Assembly (NCBI RefSeq): GCF_038446955.1
Contig: NZ_CP151803.1
Location: 5,952,001-6,016,000, forward strand
Reading direction: 5' to 3'
DNA length: 64,000 nucleotides
From: Pedobacter sp. FW305-3-2-15-E-R2A2
GTDB lineage: Bacteria > Bacteroidota > Bacteroidia > Sphingobacteriales > Sphingobacteriaceae
Shown here one piece after another: positions 37,546 to 46,790 of this stretch. Below the pieces are notes generated by a model. The model did no database searches. It had not been told where the DNA came from and worked only from the letters and a program-made list of their open reading frames with translations. The translations under genes and the position numbers were made by a program. Every line of letters starts with the position of its first letter. The first letter of the stretch is position 1.

Positions 37546-40086
37546 ATGGAAGCTAAATTTTCTCCACAAGTAAAAGACGTGATATCTTTTAGCAGGGAAG
37601 AAGCCCTGAGATTAGGTCACGATTATATAGGCGCCGAGCATCTTTTGTTGGGCCTAATTCGCGAAGGCGACGGTATGGCCATCAAGATCTTAAAATCACT
37701 GGGTGTTGATACTTCAAAACTTCGTCGTTCGATAGAAGACTCTGTTAGAGGTACGTCCAGTGTTACGGTTAATCTGGGAAATATCCCGTTGACCAAGCAA
37801 GCCGAAAAGGTATTAAAGATCACGTATCTGGAAGCCAAGATCTTCAAGAGCGATTTGATTGGAACAGAACACCTGTTGCTGTCGATCTTACGCGATGACG
37901 ATAACATTGCTTCTCAAATCTTATTGCAATACAGCATCAATTACGAGATTTTCAAACAGGAAGTTGAAGTGAATAAAAACGGTTTCAGAGATGAGACTCA
38001 AAATAGCGCATCAACTGGTGGTGACGATGATTATCGTGAGGAGGAAAGCTTCAGCAGCCCTAAAAAAGTATCGGATATCAAATCAAAAACTCCGGTTTTA
38101 GATAATTTTGGAAGAGACTTAACGAAAGCAGCAGAGGAAAACCGTCTGGATCCTATTGTAGGTCGTGAGAAAGAAATTGAGCGCGTGTCTCAGATCTTAT
38201 CCCGTCGTAAAAAGAACAATCCGATTTTGATTGGTGAACCGGGTGTAGGTAAATCTGCCATTGCAGAAGGACTGGCATTACGTATTGTTCAACGCAAGGT
38301 TTCCAGGGTATTGTTCAATAAACGTGTGGTGACTTTAGATCTTGCCTCTTTAGTGGCAGGTACTAAATACCGTGGTCAGTTTGAAGAACGTATGAAAGCG
38401 GTGATGAATGAGCTGGAAAAATCTACAGATGTGATCTTATTTATTGATGAGATTCACACGATTGTAGGTGCCGGTGGTGCTTCAGGTTCACTGGATGCCT
38501 CGAATATGTTCAAACCTGCTTTGGCAAGGGGCGAAATTCAATGTATCGGTGCGACTACTTTAGATGAGTACCGTCAGTACATTGAAAAAGATGGGGCATT
38601 AGACCGTCGTTTCCAAAAGGTAATGATTGAGCCTGCTACACCAGATGAAACTATTGAGATCTTAAACCGTATCAAAGAAAAATACGAAGATCACCATGGG
38701 GTAACTTATACCGACGAAGCGATCAATGCCTGTGTGGCTTTGACTTCAAGGTACATTACCGACAGGTTCTTACCGGATAAAGCAATTGATGCTTTAGATG
38801 AAGCTGGTTCAAGGGTGCATTTAACAAACATCCACGTTCCTGAGAACATCATTGAGATTGAAAACAAGATTGAAGAGATCAAGCTTGAAAAGAATAAAGT
38901 GGTAAAAAGCCAGAAATACGAAGAGGCTGCGAAATTGAGGGATACTGAAAAGAATCTTTTAGAGGAGCTGGATCGTGCTAAGGCGGCATGGGAAGCAGAA
39001 ACTAAAACCAAACGTTATACCGTAACGGAAGATAACGTGGCAGAAGTGGTTTCCATGATGACCGGAATTCCATTGCAACGTGTTGGACAAACCGATAGCG
39101 CTAAGCTATTGAACATGTACGATACGGTGGCAACGAAAATTATCGGACAGGATGATGCCATTAAAAAGCTAACAAAAGCAATTCAACGTACCAGAGCCGG
39201 ATTAAAAGATCCTAAGAAACCAATTGGTTCCTTTATCTTCTTAGGCCCTACAGGTGTTGGTAAAACTGAGTTGGCAAAAGAATTAGCCCGCTTTATGTTC
39301 GACAGTGATGATTCATTGATCCAGATCGACATGAGTGAGTACATGGAGAAATTTGCGGTTTCCCGTTTAGTGGGAGCGCCTCCGGGATACGTAGGTTATG
39401 AAGAAGGTGGACAGCTGACAGAAAAAGTTCGTCGCAAGCCTTATGCAGTAATTCTTTTGGATGAGATCGAAAAAGCACACCCTGATGTATTCAACATCCT
39501 GTTACAGGTATTGGACGAAGGACAGCTGACTGATAGCTTAGGCCGTAAAGTAGATTTTAGAAATACCATCATCATCATGACTTCGAACATTGGTGCACGT
39601 CAATTGAAAGATTTCGGACAAGGCGTTGGTTTCTCGACTACAGCTAAGACAAATCAAGTGGACGCACATTCAAGAGGTGTGATTGAAAACGCGTTAAAAC
39701 GTGCTTTTGCTCCGGAATTCCTGAATCGTGTAGATGATGTTGTGGTCTTCAATACTTTGGGTAAAGAAGAGATCTTCAAAATCATTGACATTGAGTTGAA
39801 ATCTTTATTCGGTCGTGTACATAACTTAGGTTATGAAGTAAAACTAACCGAAAGAGCTAAAGACTTCATCGCAGATAAAGGTTTCGATATCAATTTTGGT
39901 GCAAGGCCGCTTAAACGTGCCATCCAGAAATACCTGGAAGATCCAATTGCAGAAGAGATCTTAAAAGGCGAGATCAATGATGGCGATACGCTGGAAATTG
40001 ATTACGACAAAGAGAGCGATCAAATTGTGGTAGAAAACAAAAGCCCGGGCAAGAAAAAGAAAAAAGAAGAAGGAAGTGTAGAATAA
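37546..40086 (+). CDS. clpC: ATP-dependent Clp protease ATP-binding subunit ClpC
   Basis: The 846-residue AAA+ unfoldase has two N-terminal Clp repeats (about 1-145), AAA-1 with GEPGVGKS (230-237) and 'VILFIDEIHTIVGAGG', a UVR-type middle segment ('VVKSQKYEEAAKLRDTEKNL'), AAA-2 with GPTGVGKT (567-574), and a C-terminal D2-small domain. The UVR-containing middle domain separates ClpC from ClpA and ClpB. It feeds proteins to ClpP. Length is normal. It is alone on the plus strand and ends in a strong terminator. Confidence 0.95.
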   Translation: MEAKFSPQVKDVISFSREEALRLGHDYIGAEHLLLGLIREGDGMAIKILKSLGVDTSKLRRSIEDSVRGTSSVTVNLGNIPLTKQAEKVLKITYLEAKIFKSDLIGTEHLLLSILRDDDNIASQILLQYSINYEIFKQEVEVNKNGFRDETQNSASTGGDDDYREEESFSSPKKVSDIKSKTPVLDNFGRDLTKAAEENRLDPIVGREKEIERVSQILSRRKKNNPILIGEPGVGKSAIAEGLALRIVQRKVSRVLFNKRVVTLDLASLVAGTKYRGQFEERMKAVMNELEKSTDVILFIDEIHTIVGAGGASGSLDASNMFKPALARGEIQCIGATTLDEYRQYIEKDGALDRRFQKVMIEPATPDETIEILNRIKEKYEDHHGVTYTDEAINACVALTSRYITDRFLPDKAIDALDEAGSRVHLTNIHVPENIIEIENKIEEIKLEKNKVVKSQKYEEAAKLRDTEKNLLEELDRAKAAWEAETKTKRYTVTEDNVAEVVSMMTGIPLQRVGQTDSAKLLNMYDTVATKIIGQDDAIKKLTKAIQRTRAGLKDPKKPIGSFIFLGPTGVGKTELAKELARFMFDSDDSLIQIDMSEYMEKFAVSRLVGAPPGYVGYEEGGQLTEKVRRKPYAVILLDEIEKAHPDVFNILLQVLDEGQLTDSLGRKVDFRNTIIIMTSNIGARQLKDFGQGVGFSTTAKTNQVDAHSRGVIENALKRAFAPEFLNRVDDVVVFNTLGKEEIFKIIDIELKSLFGRVHNLGYEVKLTERAKDFIADKGFDINFGARPLKRAIQKYLEDPIAEEILKGEINDGDTLEIDYDKESDQIVVENKSPGKKKKKEEGSVE

Positions 40087-40104
40087 CAATTCCGGAATAA
40101 TTAG

Positions 40105-40141
40105 AAAATCCCCTTTCAGGTAAGCTGGAAGGGGATTTTTT
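40105..40141. terminator. Bidirectional terminator between clpC and next gene
   Basis: AAAATCCCCTTTCAG and CTGGAAGGGGATTTTTT pair over 15 positions with one T-G wobble around a GTAAG-type loop. It serves clpC on the plus strand, and the minus-strand gene ending at 40164 can use it too. Confidence 0.88.
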
Positions 40142-40163
40142 GATTGGAGCACATTTATGGTAT

Positions 40164-41258
40164 TTACTTTAACGCCCCTTTCCCTAAGCTGATACTGATC
40201 AGTTTATAGCCCTCTTCTGTTCTTAAAAAAGAAAAATGATCTTGAAAAAGCTCTTTTCCTTTCTCATAGGAAATGACAATATTTTTTAACGGATAGATCC
40301 ATTCCTTTGCTGCTCCGCAGTTGTCGAAAAAGCGCTCGTATTCTGCAGATTCAAAGATGAATTTGTTCAGGCCATCGTCAAAGATCTGATATTTGCAATC
40401 TGGACGGTTTAGCTCCAGCAATTTCGCTTTTATAAGCTCGAAATTCCGGTTTATAAAGCTCTGCTTATCCTCAGTTTTCCACCCATCTTTCTCATTCCAG
40501 AAGGTCAGCTCTTTATAGGTAGCCTCCGATAAACTTTCTTTCGTAAACTGCTTAAGTAATGATTTTTTTAGCCAGGTATCGAATTCTTTTCCAAAATCTA
40601 TGAACGAATAGTATTTACCCTGGGCAGTTTTAAAATTCTGTCTGATCGGATCTTCGTCAGGCTTATCGGAAACCAACAGGGAGAAGAAATTTAAATTACG
40701 CTCCGATTTAAAATCATCGATAAGGAGCCGGTTATGGGTATCAATTAACACTTGCTTTCCGCCAACCCAACTGAAATGATAGTCCCCAGAATGTTTTCCC
40801 CATTCCTCTTTTTTTGCCCCCTGTAATGCGATGACCATCCCATTTCTAACGCTTGTTAAGGCGTTATAGTTCGCAGGAATAGCGATGTCACCATTGCGGT
40901 CAAACATCCCTTCTTTGTCCGTCTTCTTATCCCTGAAGCGGATAAAACCCTCACTTTCACAATCTACGCCATTATCAAATATATGCAGGCTGTCTCTACC
41001 CACAATTCTTCCTGATTTTGTCAGGTAATAACTGGGCCACGTTTCAGCTATTCTTTCTGTTACCCCAATAATGTCATCAAACTTATTGGCACTGATAAAC
41101 CCGGTAAACTTGGGCTCAATCTTTACGATATTCTTGCTGTCTTTAAAACCGATTAATGTAGTATCCTTGTTATGGAATGCGATCCAGGGTTTGTTATCCT
41201 GTCCAAATGAACTGAAACCGATCATGGTGAAGAGGCCAGCGAAAATATAATGTCTCAT
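40164..41258 (-). CDS. Exported protein of unknown function with WG-repeat-like N-terminus
   Basis: The 364-residue protein has a signal peptide (1-19). Residues 60-180 contain beta-strand units such as 'GMFDRNGDIAIPANYNALT', similar to WG repeats in which a 'G.I.D..G...IP..Y' pattern recurs. The C-terminal half is helical with 'DCKYQIFDDGLNKFIFE' and no motif I recognise. Probably periplasmic. It stands alone on the minus strand, 320 bp from the esterase, so no operon gives a hint. Confidence 0.65.
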   Translation of the reverse strand: MRHYIFAGLFTMIGFSSFGQDNKPWIAFHNKDTTLIGFKDSKNIVKIEPKFTGFISANKFDDIIGVTERIAETWPSYYLTKSGRIVGRDSLHIFDNGVDCESEGFIRFRDKKTDKEGMFDRNGDIAIPANYNALTSVRNGMVIALQGAKKEEWGKHSGDYHFSWVGGKQVLIDTHNRLLIDDFKSERNLNFFSLLVSDKPDEDPIRQNFKTAQGKYYSFIDFGKEFDTWLKKSLLKQFTKESLSEATYKELTFWNEKDGWKTEDKQSFINRNFELIKAKLLELNRPDCKYQIFDDGLNKFIFESAEYERFFDNCGAAKEWIYPLKNIVISYEKGKELFQDHFSFLRTEEGYKLISISLGKGALK

Positions 41259-41578
41259 AGATAGTTAAAATAGTCAAATATTAATTACTTATAACGTAGA
41301 TCAATCAAAAAAACTATTCTTTTATAAAAATAATTACCGAAAACGTCAATTGAATTTCGATTAATGGTCTTTCAAAGGATGCCGGGCTGTAAATTGGGAA
41401 TGAGTTATCTTTCAGGCTTCTCCAGCTACATCTCTGGCGAGAACCTTTGCAAGCTGGACTCTATTTAATGCACTTTCTTTTTGCCCGCAGCGACTGGCAT
41501 GACCGGGTTTCAGAAACATGTGTTTTAAAGAAAAAAAAGAATTCAGAAGAAGAAGATCATACTTCCTGATCGCCATAA
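41259..41578. other. Intergenic region with doubtful 54-codon ORF
   Basis: A minus-strand ORF (41412-41576) begins three bases after the esterase stop codon and encodes 54 residues ending 'NRVQLAKVLARDVAGEA'. Its position would suit a translationally coupled small gene, but no motif or signal is recognised. The rest of the 320 bp shows nothing clear; 41259-41345 is AT-rich and should hold the promoter of the gene to the left. Confidence 0.3.
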
Positions 41579-42397
41579 CTAAGCTTTATTGAAAAAATTA
41601 CTAAAAAACATCAGCTGAAAGCCGACTGCATTTTTCCAGTAATCCCAGTTATGTACTCCGGGTCTGATTGTAAAATCATGAGGGATATTGTGGTACAATA
41701 ATTCCTCATGGAGCTTATTGTTTACGTCATAGAAGAAATCATCCTTACCGCAATCAATAATCAAAGCCAGTTTATTTGGAACGAGCAAATGCGTCATATT
41801 GACCACACTGTTTGCTTTCCAGCGTTCTGGCTGCGTTTCATAGCTGCCTAATCTTTTGGCAATGTCCCACTTCAGCGGAAAGGGTGTCATGTCAACTCCT
41901 CCACTCATGCTTCCTGCCGCGCCATACACGTCCTGATGTTTAAAAGAAAGGTATAACGCGCCATGTCCACCCATGCTCAGACCGGTAATTGCCCTGCCTT
42001 TTCTGTCTTTAATCGTTTTATACTGCTGATCGATCTGGCTCACCAGCTCAGTGGCGACATAGGTCTCATACTTCCATTCCGGATCTACCGGGCTATCCAT
42101 ATACCAGCTGGAAATATTGCCATCCGGACAAACCAGGATCAATTGAAAATCATCCGCATACTTTTTCAGCACGGTAACCGTATTGATCCAGCCATCATAG
42201 CCATCTCCATAACCATGCAGCAGGTAGACTGTTGGAAAGTTTTTCACTTGCTGATAGTTGTCAGGAACCACAACGACAGCCTTTATTTTCTTTTTCATTG
42301 CAGCACTATAGGTTTGCACTGTATCTACTTTTGCCGCAAAGGCATTTGAATGATTCAGCAGGAACAATAGTCCTGCAATAAAAAAGTATTTCTTCAT
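41579..42397 (-). CDS. Exported esterase (alpha/beta hydrolase, esterase D/antigen 85 type)
   Basis: The 272-residue protein has a signal peptide (1-22). The fold is of the putative-esterase type: oxyanion 'VYLLHGYGDGYDGW' (58-70), nucleophile Ser141 in ITGLSMGGHG, Asp in 'IIDCGKDDFF' and His in 'GVHNWDYW'. This layout belongs to the group of S-formylglutathione hydrolase-like and feruloyl/acetyl-xylan esterases. It follows the ROK gene by 11 bp in the same direction, so a carbohydrate ester is a sensible substrate. Confidence 0.88.
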   Translation of the reverse strand: MKKYFFIAGLLFLLNHSNAFAAKVDTVQTYSAAMKKKIKAVVVVPDNYQQVKNFPTVYLLHGYGDGYDGWINTVTVLKKYADDFQLILVCPDGNISSWYMDSPVDPEWKYETYVATELVSQIDQQYKTIKDRKGRAITGLSMGGHGALYLSFKHQDVYGAAGSMSGGVDMTPFPLKWDIAKRLGSYETQPERWKANSVVNMTHLLVPNKLALIIDCGKDDFFYDVNNKLHEELLYHNIPHDFTIRPGVHNWDYWKNAVGFQLMFFSNFFNKA

Positions 42398-42408
42398 CTA
42401 TCTTAGTT

Positions 42409-43275
42409 TTATGCCCATGCGCTCGCTGCACCTACCAGAGCTGCATCTTCCCACATTTCGCTTTGTCTGATCGCTACAGATTTATCTGTGATCTTATGCG
42501 TCAGGGCATCGATAAAGTGTTCCCATGTTTTGGCAATGTTGCCACCAATCACGACCACCTGCGGCTGCTCCTGAGCAATTAAATCGTTCAGAAAGATACT
42601 CAGATTGTCTGAAAATTCTTCAAAAATTTCATCTTTCACAGAAGCTGCTGCAGTATCCAGCATTTCTTCCACGTTTTTAACCTCTGCACCGGTAATTTCC
42701 TTATACCTTTTCATAAACCATCTTGTAGAGATATACTCTTCGGCAATACTCTCTTTAAAAGGACGGAATGCCCAGTTCATATCCACCGTAATCCCACTGG
42801 CATTACTTGTAGAGCCTAATCCGGTTCCAAGGGTTACCCCTATCGCTCTTTCCTTATCTGCTGCGGCACCTGAGGCCAGCTCACCACGCAGAAAAGCTTC
42901 CGCATCATTGATGAATACAATATCTTCTTCAGGTATTTCCAGGCGCTTAGCCAGGATTTCTTTCACATTGATGTTGTATAAAGCATCATATTTTTGCATG
43001 CCCTTCATCAGAGAAATGCCATGCTCGTAATCAAATGGCCCTGGCATAGCAATCCCTATTTTGGAATTTTCACCATTGGTCCTGACGATCAGAGAAGAAA
43101 GTACTTTTAACCAGGATTCGAGAATTACTTCTGCGGAGTCCATTGACGCGACTCTTTCGCGTTTCATCGTGCTGTCGATTACTTTATATGTGGTCGCATC
43201 TACATGAGCAGCAGTGATGTGAGAGCCACCTATATCTACTCCTATATAGGGAAGTTTAGAAGATGTTGAATTCAT
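42409..43275 (-). CDS. ROK family sugar kinase-like protein
   Basis: The 288-residue protein has the ATP-binding DIGGSHITAA motif (14-24), 'VFINDAEAFLRGE' with catalytic-type Asp, and 'GVTLGTGLGS'. This is the actin-like ATPase fold of ROK kinases. The cysteine-rich zinc motif (CxCGxxGC), which is normal in many ROK kinases, is absent. No DNA-binding domain is attached, so it is an enzyme rather than a repressor. It forms a likely two-gene operon with the esterase downstream. Confidence 0.88.
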   Translation of the reverse strand: MNSTSSKLPYIGVDIGGSHITAAHVDATTYKVIDSTMKRERVASMDSAEVILESWLKVLSSLIVRTNGENSKIGIAMPGPFDYEHGISLMKGMQKYDALYNINVKEILAKRLEIPEEDIVFINDAEAFLRGELASGAAADKERAIGVTLGTGLGSTSNASGITVDMNWAFRPFKESIAEEYISTRWFMKRYKEITGAEVKNVEEMLDTAAASVKDEIFEEFSDNLSIFLNDLIAQEQPQVVVIGGNIAKTWEHFIDALTHKITDKSVAIRQSEMWEDAALVGAASAWA

Positions 43276-43441
43276 TTTAGCCGTTATCTATATTTAAAAT
43301 CTCAGCAAATTAATTAATAACTTTTGTATATTCTAATAGTTGTTAAATAGTTTTAGCAATATTTTTAACAAGCTTATTTTAAGGTTACTCCAGATTAAAA
43401 CAAAGCTGCTTTTTTCCAACGCTAAATTGCCAGGCTAATAT
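43276..43441. other. Intergenic region upstream of the ROK gene
   Basis: No gene is visible. The stretch is AT-rich and should carry the ROK/esterase promoter, but no perfect consensus element was recognised. Confidence 0.4.
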
Positions 43442-43477
43442 AAAAAAAGCGGGATCCTTTCTTAGGAATCCCGCTTT
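43442..43477 (-). terminator. Terminator of the type IX secretion cassette
   Basis: On the minus strand AAAGCGGGAT and ATCCCGCTTT (with CC/GG inner pairs) form a stem followed by seven T, 20 bp after the stop of the OmpA-family gene. It ends the giant protein/PorP/OmpA unit. Confidence 0.88.
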
Positions 43478-43497
43478 ACATTTTTTTGCTTTAAATA

Positions 43498-45498
43498 CTA
43501 GTGTTTGATGATCTTAAATTCTGTTCTTCTGTTGAGCTGGTGTTCTGCATGACTACACTTCACACCGTTTCCACATTTATTCAGCAGCATCGTTTCTCCA
43601 TAACCTCTGGCCTTAATGCGTTCCTTCTCAACTCCTCCGTCGATCAGGTATTGTACTGCAGAATTGGCTCTTCGCTGAGATAACCATTGATTATACTGAT
43701 CCGCTCCTCTGCTGTCTGTATGTGAACCCAATTCGATCCAAATGGAAGGATTCTCTTTTAAGATGGCCAACAACTTATTCAATTCCCTTGCTGCATCCGG
43801 TCTGATATTCGCTTTGTCAAAATCATAATAGATGTTTCTCAGCACATAGGTTTTACCGGGTTCAAACTTATCCTTATCCAGAAAAGCCTCCATCGTTAAG
43901 GTGTCAGATTTAGTGATTCCTTTTGTACTTAGCGTTTTCCGCACCGAAGCATAACCCAGCTTACTGATTTCCACCTTATAATCCATATCCTTCGTTAAGC
44001 CGAAAAAGAACTTTCCATTCTGCTCCGTCACCTTACGGTTAAGGGCCATTCCGTTTCCATCTGTTAAGGTCACTAATACCGAGTCTAAAGTAGACTTGGT
44101 CTTTTGGTCATAGACCGTGCCATCTAAGGCAAGAATCATCACCGGACTGGTTTGATCATTAAAACTATAAATGTCATCATCCCCAGCTCCACCTTCTCTG
44201 TTGGAAGAGAAATAGCCCGTCTTTCCATCATTGCTGATGAAATAAAAATCATCACTGGTAGAATTCATCGGATATTTCAGATCCTGAGGCTTGCTCCAGG
44301 TTGTTTTCTCTCCTCTGCTGCTATAAATATCATGCCCTCCCATCCCTATTCTTCCTTTAGAAGAATAATATAATTCTCCATTTCGGCCAGTAGTTGGAAA
44401 AGCTTCTTCTTCTTTGGAATTGATCTCCGACCCACAGTTTACTGGTTTCCCCCAGCTTCCATCTGTCTGTAATTCGCTATACCAGATGTCTGTTTTCCCG
44501 AGTCCGCCGGGCATATCTGAAGCAAAGTATAAGAGCTGCCCGTTTTTTGAAAGTGCCGCATGTCCTAAAGAATATTCCTTTACGTTGTTGTAAGCGAAGG
44601 GTTTTAATTCTCCCCATTTTCCATCTTTTTTTACTGCGGTCATCAGCTCCAGTCTGCGGGTATAAAGACGCTCTTTGAGCTTACCCGTTTTATCCAGCGG
44701 TAAATCAGATTTAGAAACCCTTGTTGCAATCGTCACATAGGCGACGTCTCCTGCCCCATTCAGCTCCATCGGCCCCACATGGTATTCGGTTTTGGTCGGT
44801 GCATTTTGTTTGGTCACTACCTGAAGTTCTTCTTTCAACTGTGCATCCGGGCTCGCTAAAAACAATTTCAACCATGGATTTCCGGTCCACTTATAAATAT
44901 CATTGCTGCTTTCATTCCCCCCGGTATTCCGTTCTGAGGTAAACACAAAACCATCGTTCCCATAATAATTTAATCCCCAGTCTGCGGATTTGGTATTCAA
45001 AGCGGCCACATTTTTGATCAGGACGTCCTTTAGCTGGCTGGTCCATAGTGCCGCTGTATCGCAGGAATTGATTCTGATGGCCATTTCCTCAGGTTTCCCT
45101 GTACTGCTGCCATAGGCACGATATTGCTCCTTTGCGAGATCAAACTTTTTGTTCCGCTGCAAAGCTTCGGCATAATAGTAATGGGTCATCGGCTGTGCTT
45201 TCTTGTTTTCTACCGCCTTTCCATACCACTTCTCCGCTTCCTCGTACGCATTCATCATGCGGTAACAATCAGCCAGCTTTTCCAGCAGTTTCACATCTGG
45301 ATTTTTCCGTTCTGCAAGTGGAAGGTAAAGCTTTGCGGCATTATAATACTCAAAGCGGTTAAAGAATACATCCGCCTGTTGTTTACGGCTCAGTTGTTCC
45401 TGGGCCATTGCTAAATTGCCAAAGAATAATGCCATCATGCTAATGATCACAATTTTGTTCATCAGTAGATTTGGACTTTTGTAGGCTGTTCTGTTCAT
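43498..45498 (-). CDS. OmpA-family protein with TPR and PD40 repeats (PorE-like)
   Basis: The 666-residue protein may start at residue 13 (45462), whose MNKIVIISMMALFFG makes a proper signal peptide. Domains in order: TPR helices (about 36-130), WD40/PD40 propeller units ('FVFTSERNTGG', 'LYFASDMPGGLGKTDIWY', 'GYFSSNREGGAGDDDIY', 190-450), a carboxypeptidase-regulatory sandwich (460-540), and an OmpA peptidoglycan-binding domain with 'DFDKANIRPDA', 'GSHTDSRG' and 'LSQRRANSAVQYL' (550-650). This layout occurs next to PorP/SprF genes; the OmpA part would anchor to peptidoglycan. It is 15 bp behind the PorP-like gene, last in the operon. Confidence 0.9.
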   Translation of the reverse strand: MNRTAYKSPNLLMNKIVIISMMALFFGNLAMAQEQLSRKQQADVFFNRFEYYNAAKLYLPLAERKNPDVKLLEKLADCYRMMNAYEEAEKWYGKAVENKKAQPMTHYYYAEALQRNKKFDLAKEQYRAYGSSTGKPEEMAIRINSCDTAALWTSQLKDVLIKNVAALNTKSADWGLNYYGNDGFVFTSERNTGGNESSNDIYKWTGNPWLKLFLASPDAQLKEELQVVTKQNAPTKTEYHVGPMELNGAGDVAYVTIATRVSKSDLPLDKTGKLKERLYTRRLELMTAVKKDGKWGELKPFAYNNVKEYSLGHAALSKNGQLLYFASDMPGGLGKTDIWYSELQTDGSWGKPVNCGSEINSKEEEAFPTTGRNGELYYSSKGRIGMGGHDIYSSRGEKTTWSKPQDLKYPMNSTSDDFYFISNDGKTGYFSSNREGGAGDDDIYSFNDQTSPVMILALDGTVYDQKTKSTLDSVLVTLTDGNGMALNRKVTEQNGKFFFGLTKDMDYKVEISKLGYASVRKTLSTKGITKSDTLTMEAFLDKDKFEPGKTYVLRNIYYDFDKANIRPDAARELNKLLAILKENPSIWIELGSHTDSRGADQYNQWLSQRRANSAVQYLIDGGVEKERIKARGYGETMLLNKCGNGVKCSHAEHQLNRRTEFKIIKH

Positions 45499-45513
45499 AT
45501 AATTCTGTTCAGC

Positions 45514-46509
45514 TTAAAAATAACGTGGACTCAATACTCTTGCTTTTTTTCCAGGGAAGCTGATGCTTAAAGAAAGCTCATGCGACCCGCTCTGATAGCT
45601 GGAAAGTTTACTCGTCGTATAGTCAAAGGAATAACCCAGACGAAAACGATTGCTCATCTGAAGCTCTATAATCCCGGCAACTGCATCGCTCTGATTCAAG
45701 CCTTTTTGCAGGTTTTTCTTATCCCATAAGGTCACCCCGGTACGATATGAAGCACCCAGCCAGACCACTTTACTGATCAGCAAATAAGCATTCAGGTCTA
45801 AATTGGTTGGTCCTTTGAAATCTTCTTTCAGCATAAAGGTCGGCTTCAGGTCCAATGATTCCGACAAAGGGATCATCACCCCACCTGTCAGGTAAATGTG
45901 TCGAACCTGACGCAGCACTTTGTAATCTCCTTCGGTCTGAATGTCCTCTTTTCTCATGCCCGACAGCAGGTCCATGACCGATGCACCAATGTAAAACTTA
46001 GGCGTATAAAAATAAACGCCAAAACGAACGTCCGGTTTCAGCTTACTTTCATTTCCTATCGGAATTGCCCCATCTCCCGGATCGGTAGCGATAAACTTAG
46101 CACCATCCAGGTTGTATTGGGTAACCCCGGCACCGATACCAAAACTCAAGCGCTTGGTATCTTCAGCATCCAATTGCAAACGATAGGCATAATTGGCATA
46201 AAAAGCAGAGGTATTCTGAGGGCCTAAACGGTCTGTTGCGGCAATAAAACCCAAACCCATCTTCTTTCCCTGCTGATCGGTTACCCCATCAAAAGAGGCC
46301 GTTGCGGTACGTGGAGCCCCTTCAATTCCCACCCATTGAGAGCGGAAACTGAAGTTGGCTGTCCAATCCTCTTTATAACCGGCGTAGGCTGGATTAACGG
46401 CAAGACCATTAAAAACATACTGACTGAACTGGATCGTCTGCTGCGCGTATCCACTGCTCAAACTGAGGATCAGCAGGGATAATAAACTATATTTTTTTAA
46501 ATCTTTCAT
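45514..46509 (-). CDS. Type IX secretion PorP/SprF-like membrane protein
   Basis: The 331-residue protein has a signal peptide (1-22) and the PorP/SprF N-terminal pattern 'QFSQYVFNGLAVNPAYAGY', then 'FRSQWVGIEGAPRTATASFDG'. Alternating strands suggest an outer-membrane beta barrel of the same family. SprF is needed for release of SprB, and PorP-type proteins often pair with a nearby protein bearing a CHU_C sorting domain. Here that partner is the giant gene just upstream (22 bp gap). Confidence 0.93.
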   Translation of the reverse strand: MKDLKKYSLLSLLILSLSSGYAQQTIQFSQYVFNGLAVNPAYAGYKEDWTANFSFRSQWVGIEGAPRTATASFDGVTDQQGKKMGLGFIAATDRLGPQNTSAFYANYAYRLQLDAEDTKRLSFGIGAGVTQYNLDGAKFIATDPGDGAIPIGNESKLKPDVRFGVYFYTPKFYIGASVMDLLSGMRKEDIQTEGDYKVLRQVRHIYLTGGVMIPLSESLDLKPTFMLKEDFKGPTNLDLNAYLLISKVVWLGASYRTGVTLWDKKNLQKGLNQSDAVAGIIELQMSNRFRLGYSFDYTTSKLSSYQSGSHELSLSISFPGKKARVLSPRYF

Positions 46510-46531
46510 CTTTAGTCTGTCTTAATTTGTA

Positions 46532-46790
46532 TTACCTTTTTATAAACATCCATCCTTTAAACGTGGTCGTACTACCTGTTTTCTCTTTCCTGAGGATCAG
46601 GTAGTAATAAGTACCTTCATTCAGCTGACTACCATCCCAATCATTGGTATAATTGCCAGAACGGTAAACTTCATTGCCCCATCTGTTGAAGATCGTCACC
46701 TGTGTTCCCGGATAGTTTTCCAGTCCCTTGATTTTGAAGGTATCATTGCTGCCATCTCCGTTTGGTGTAATGACATTAGGAATGATAAAG
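46532..46790 (-). other. CHU_C / type B T9SS sorting domain of the giant protein
   Basis: The last 86 residues hold 'IPNVITPNGDGSNDTFKI', 'VTIFNRWGNEVYRS', 'WDGSQLNEGTYYYLIL' and 'KGWMFIKR'. These are the hallmarks of the gliding motility-associated C-terminal domain. Proteins with it are exported by type IX secretion and usually depend on a SprF-like partner. Confidence 0.93.
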
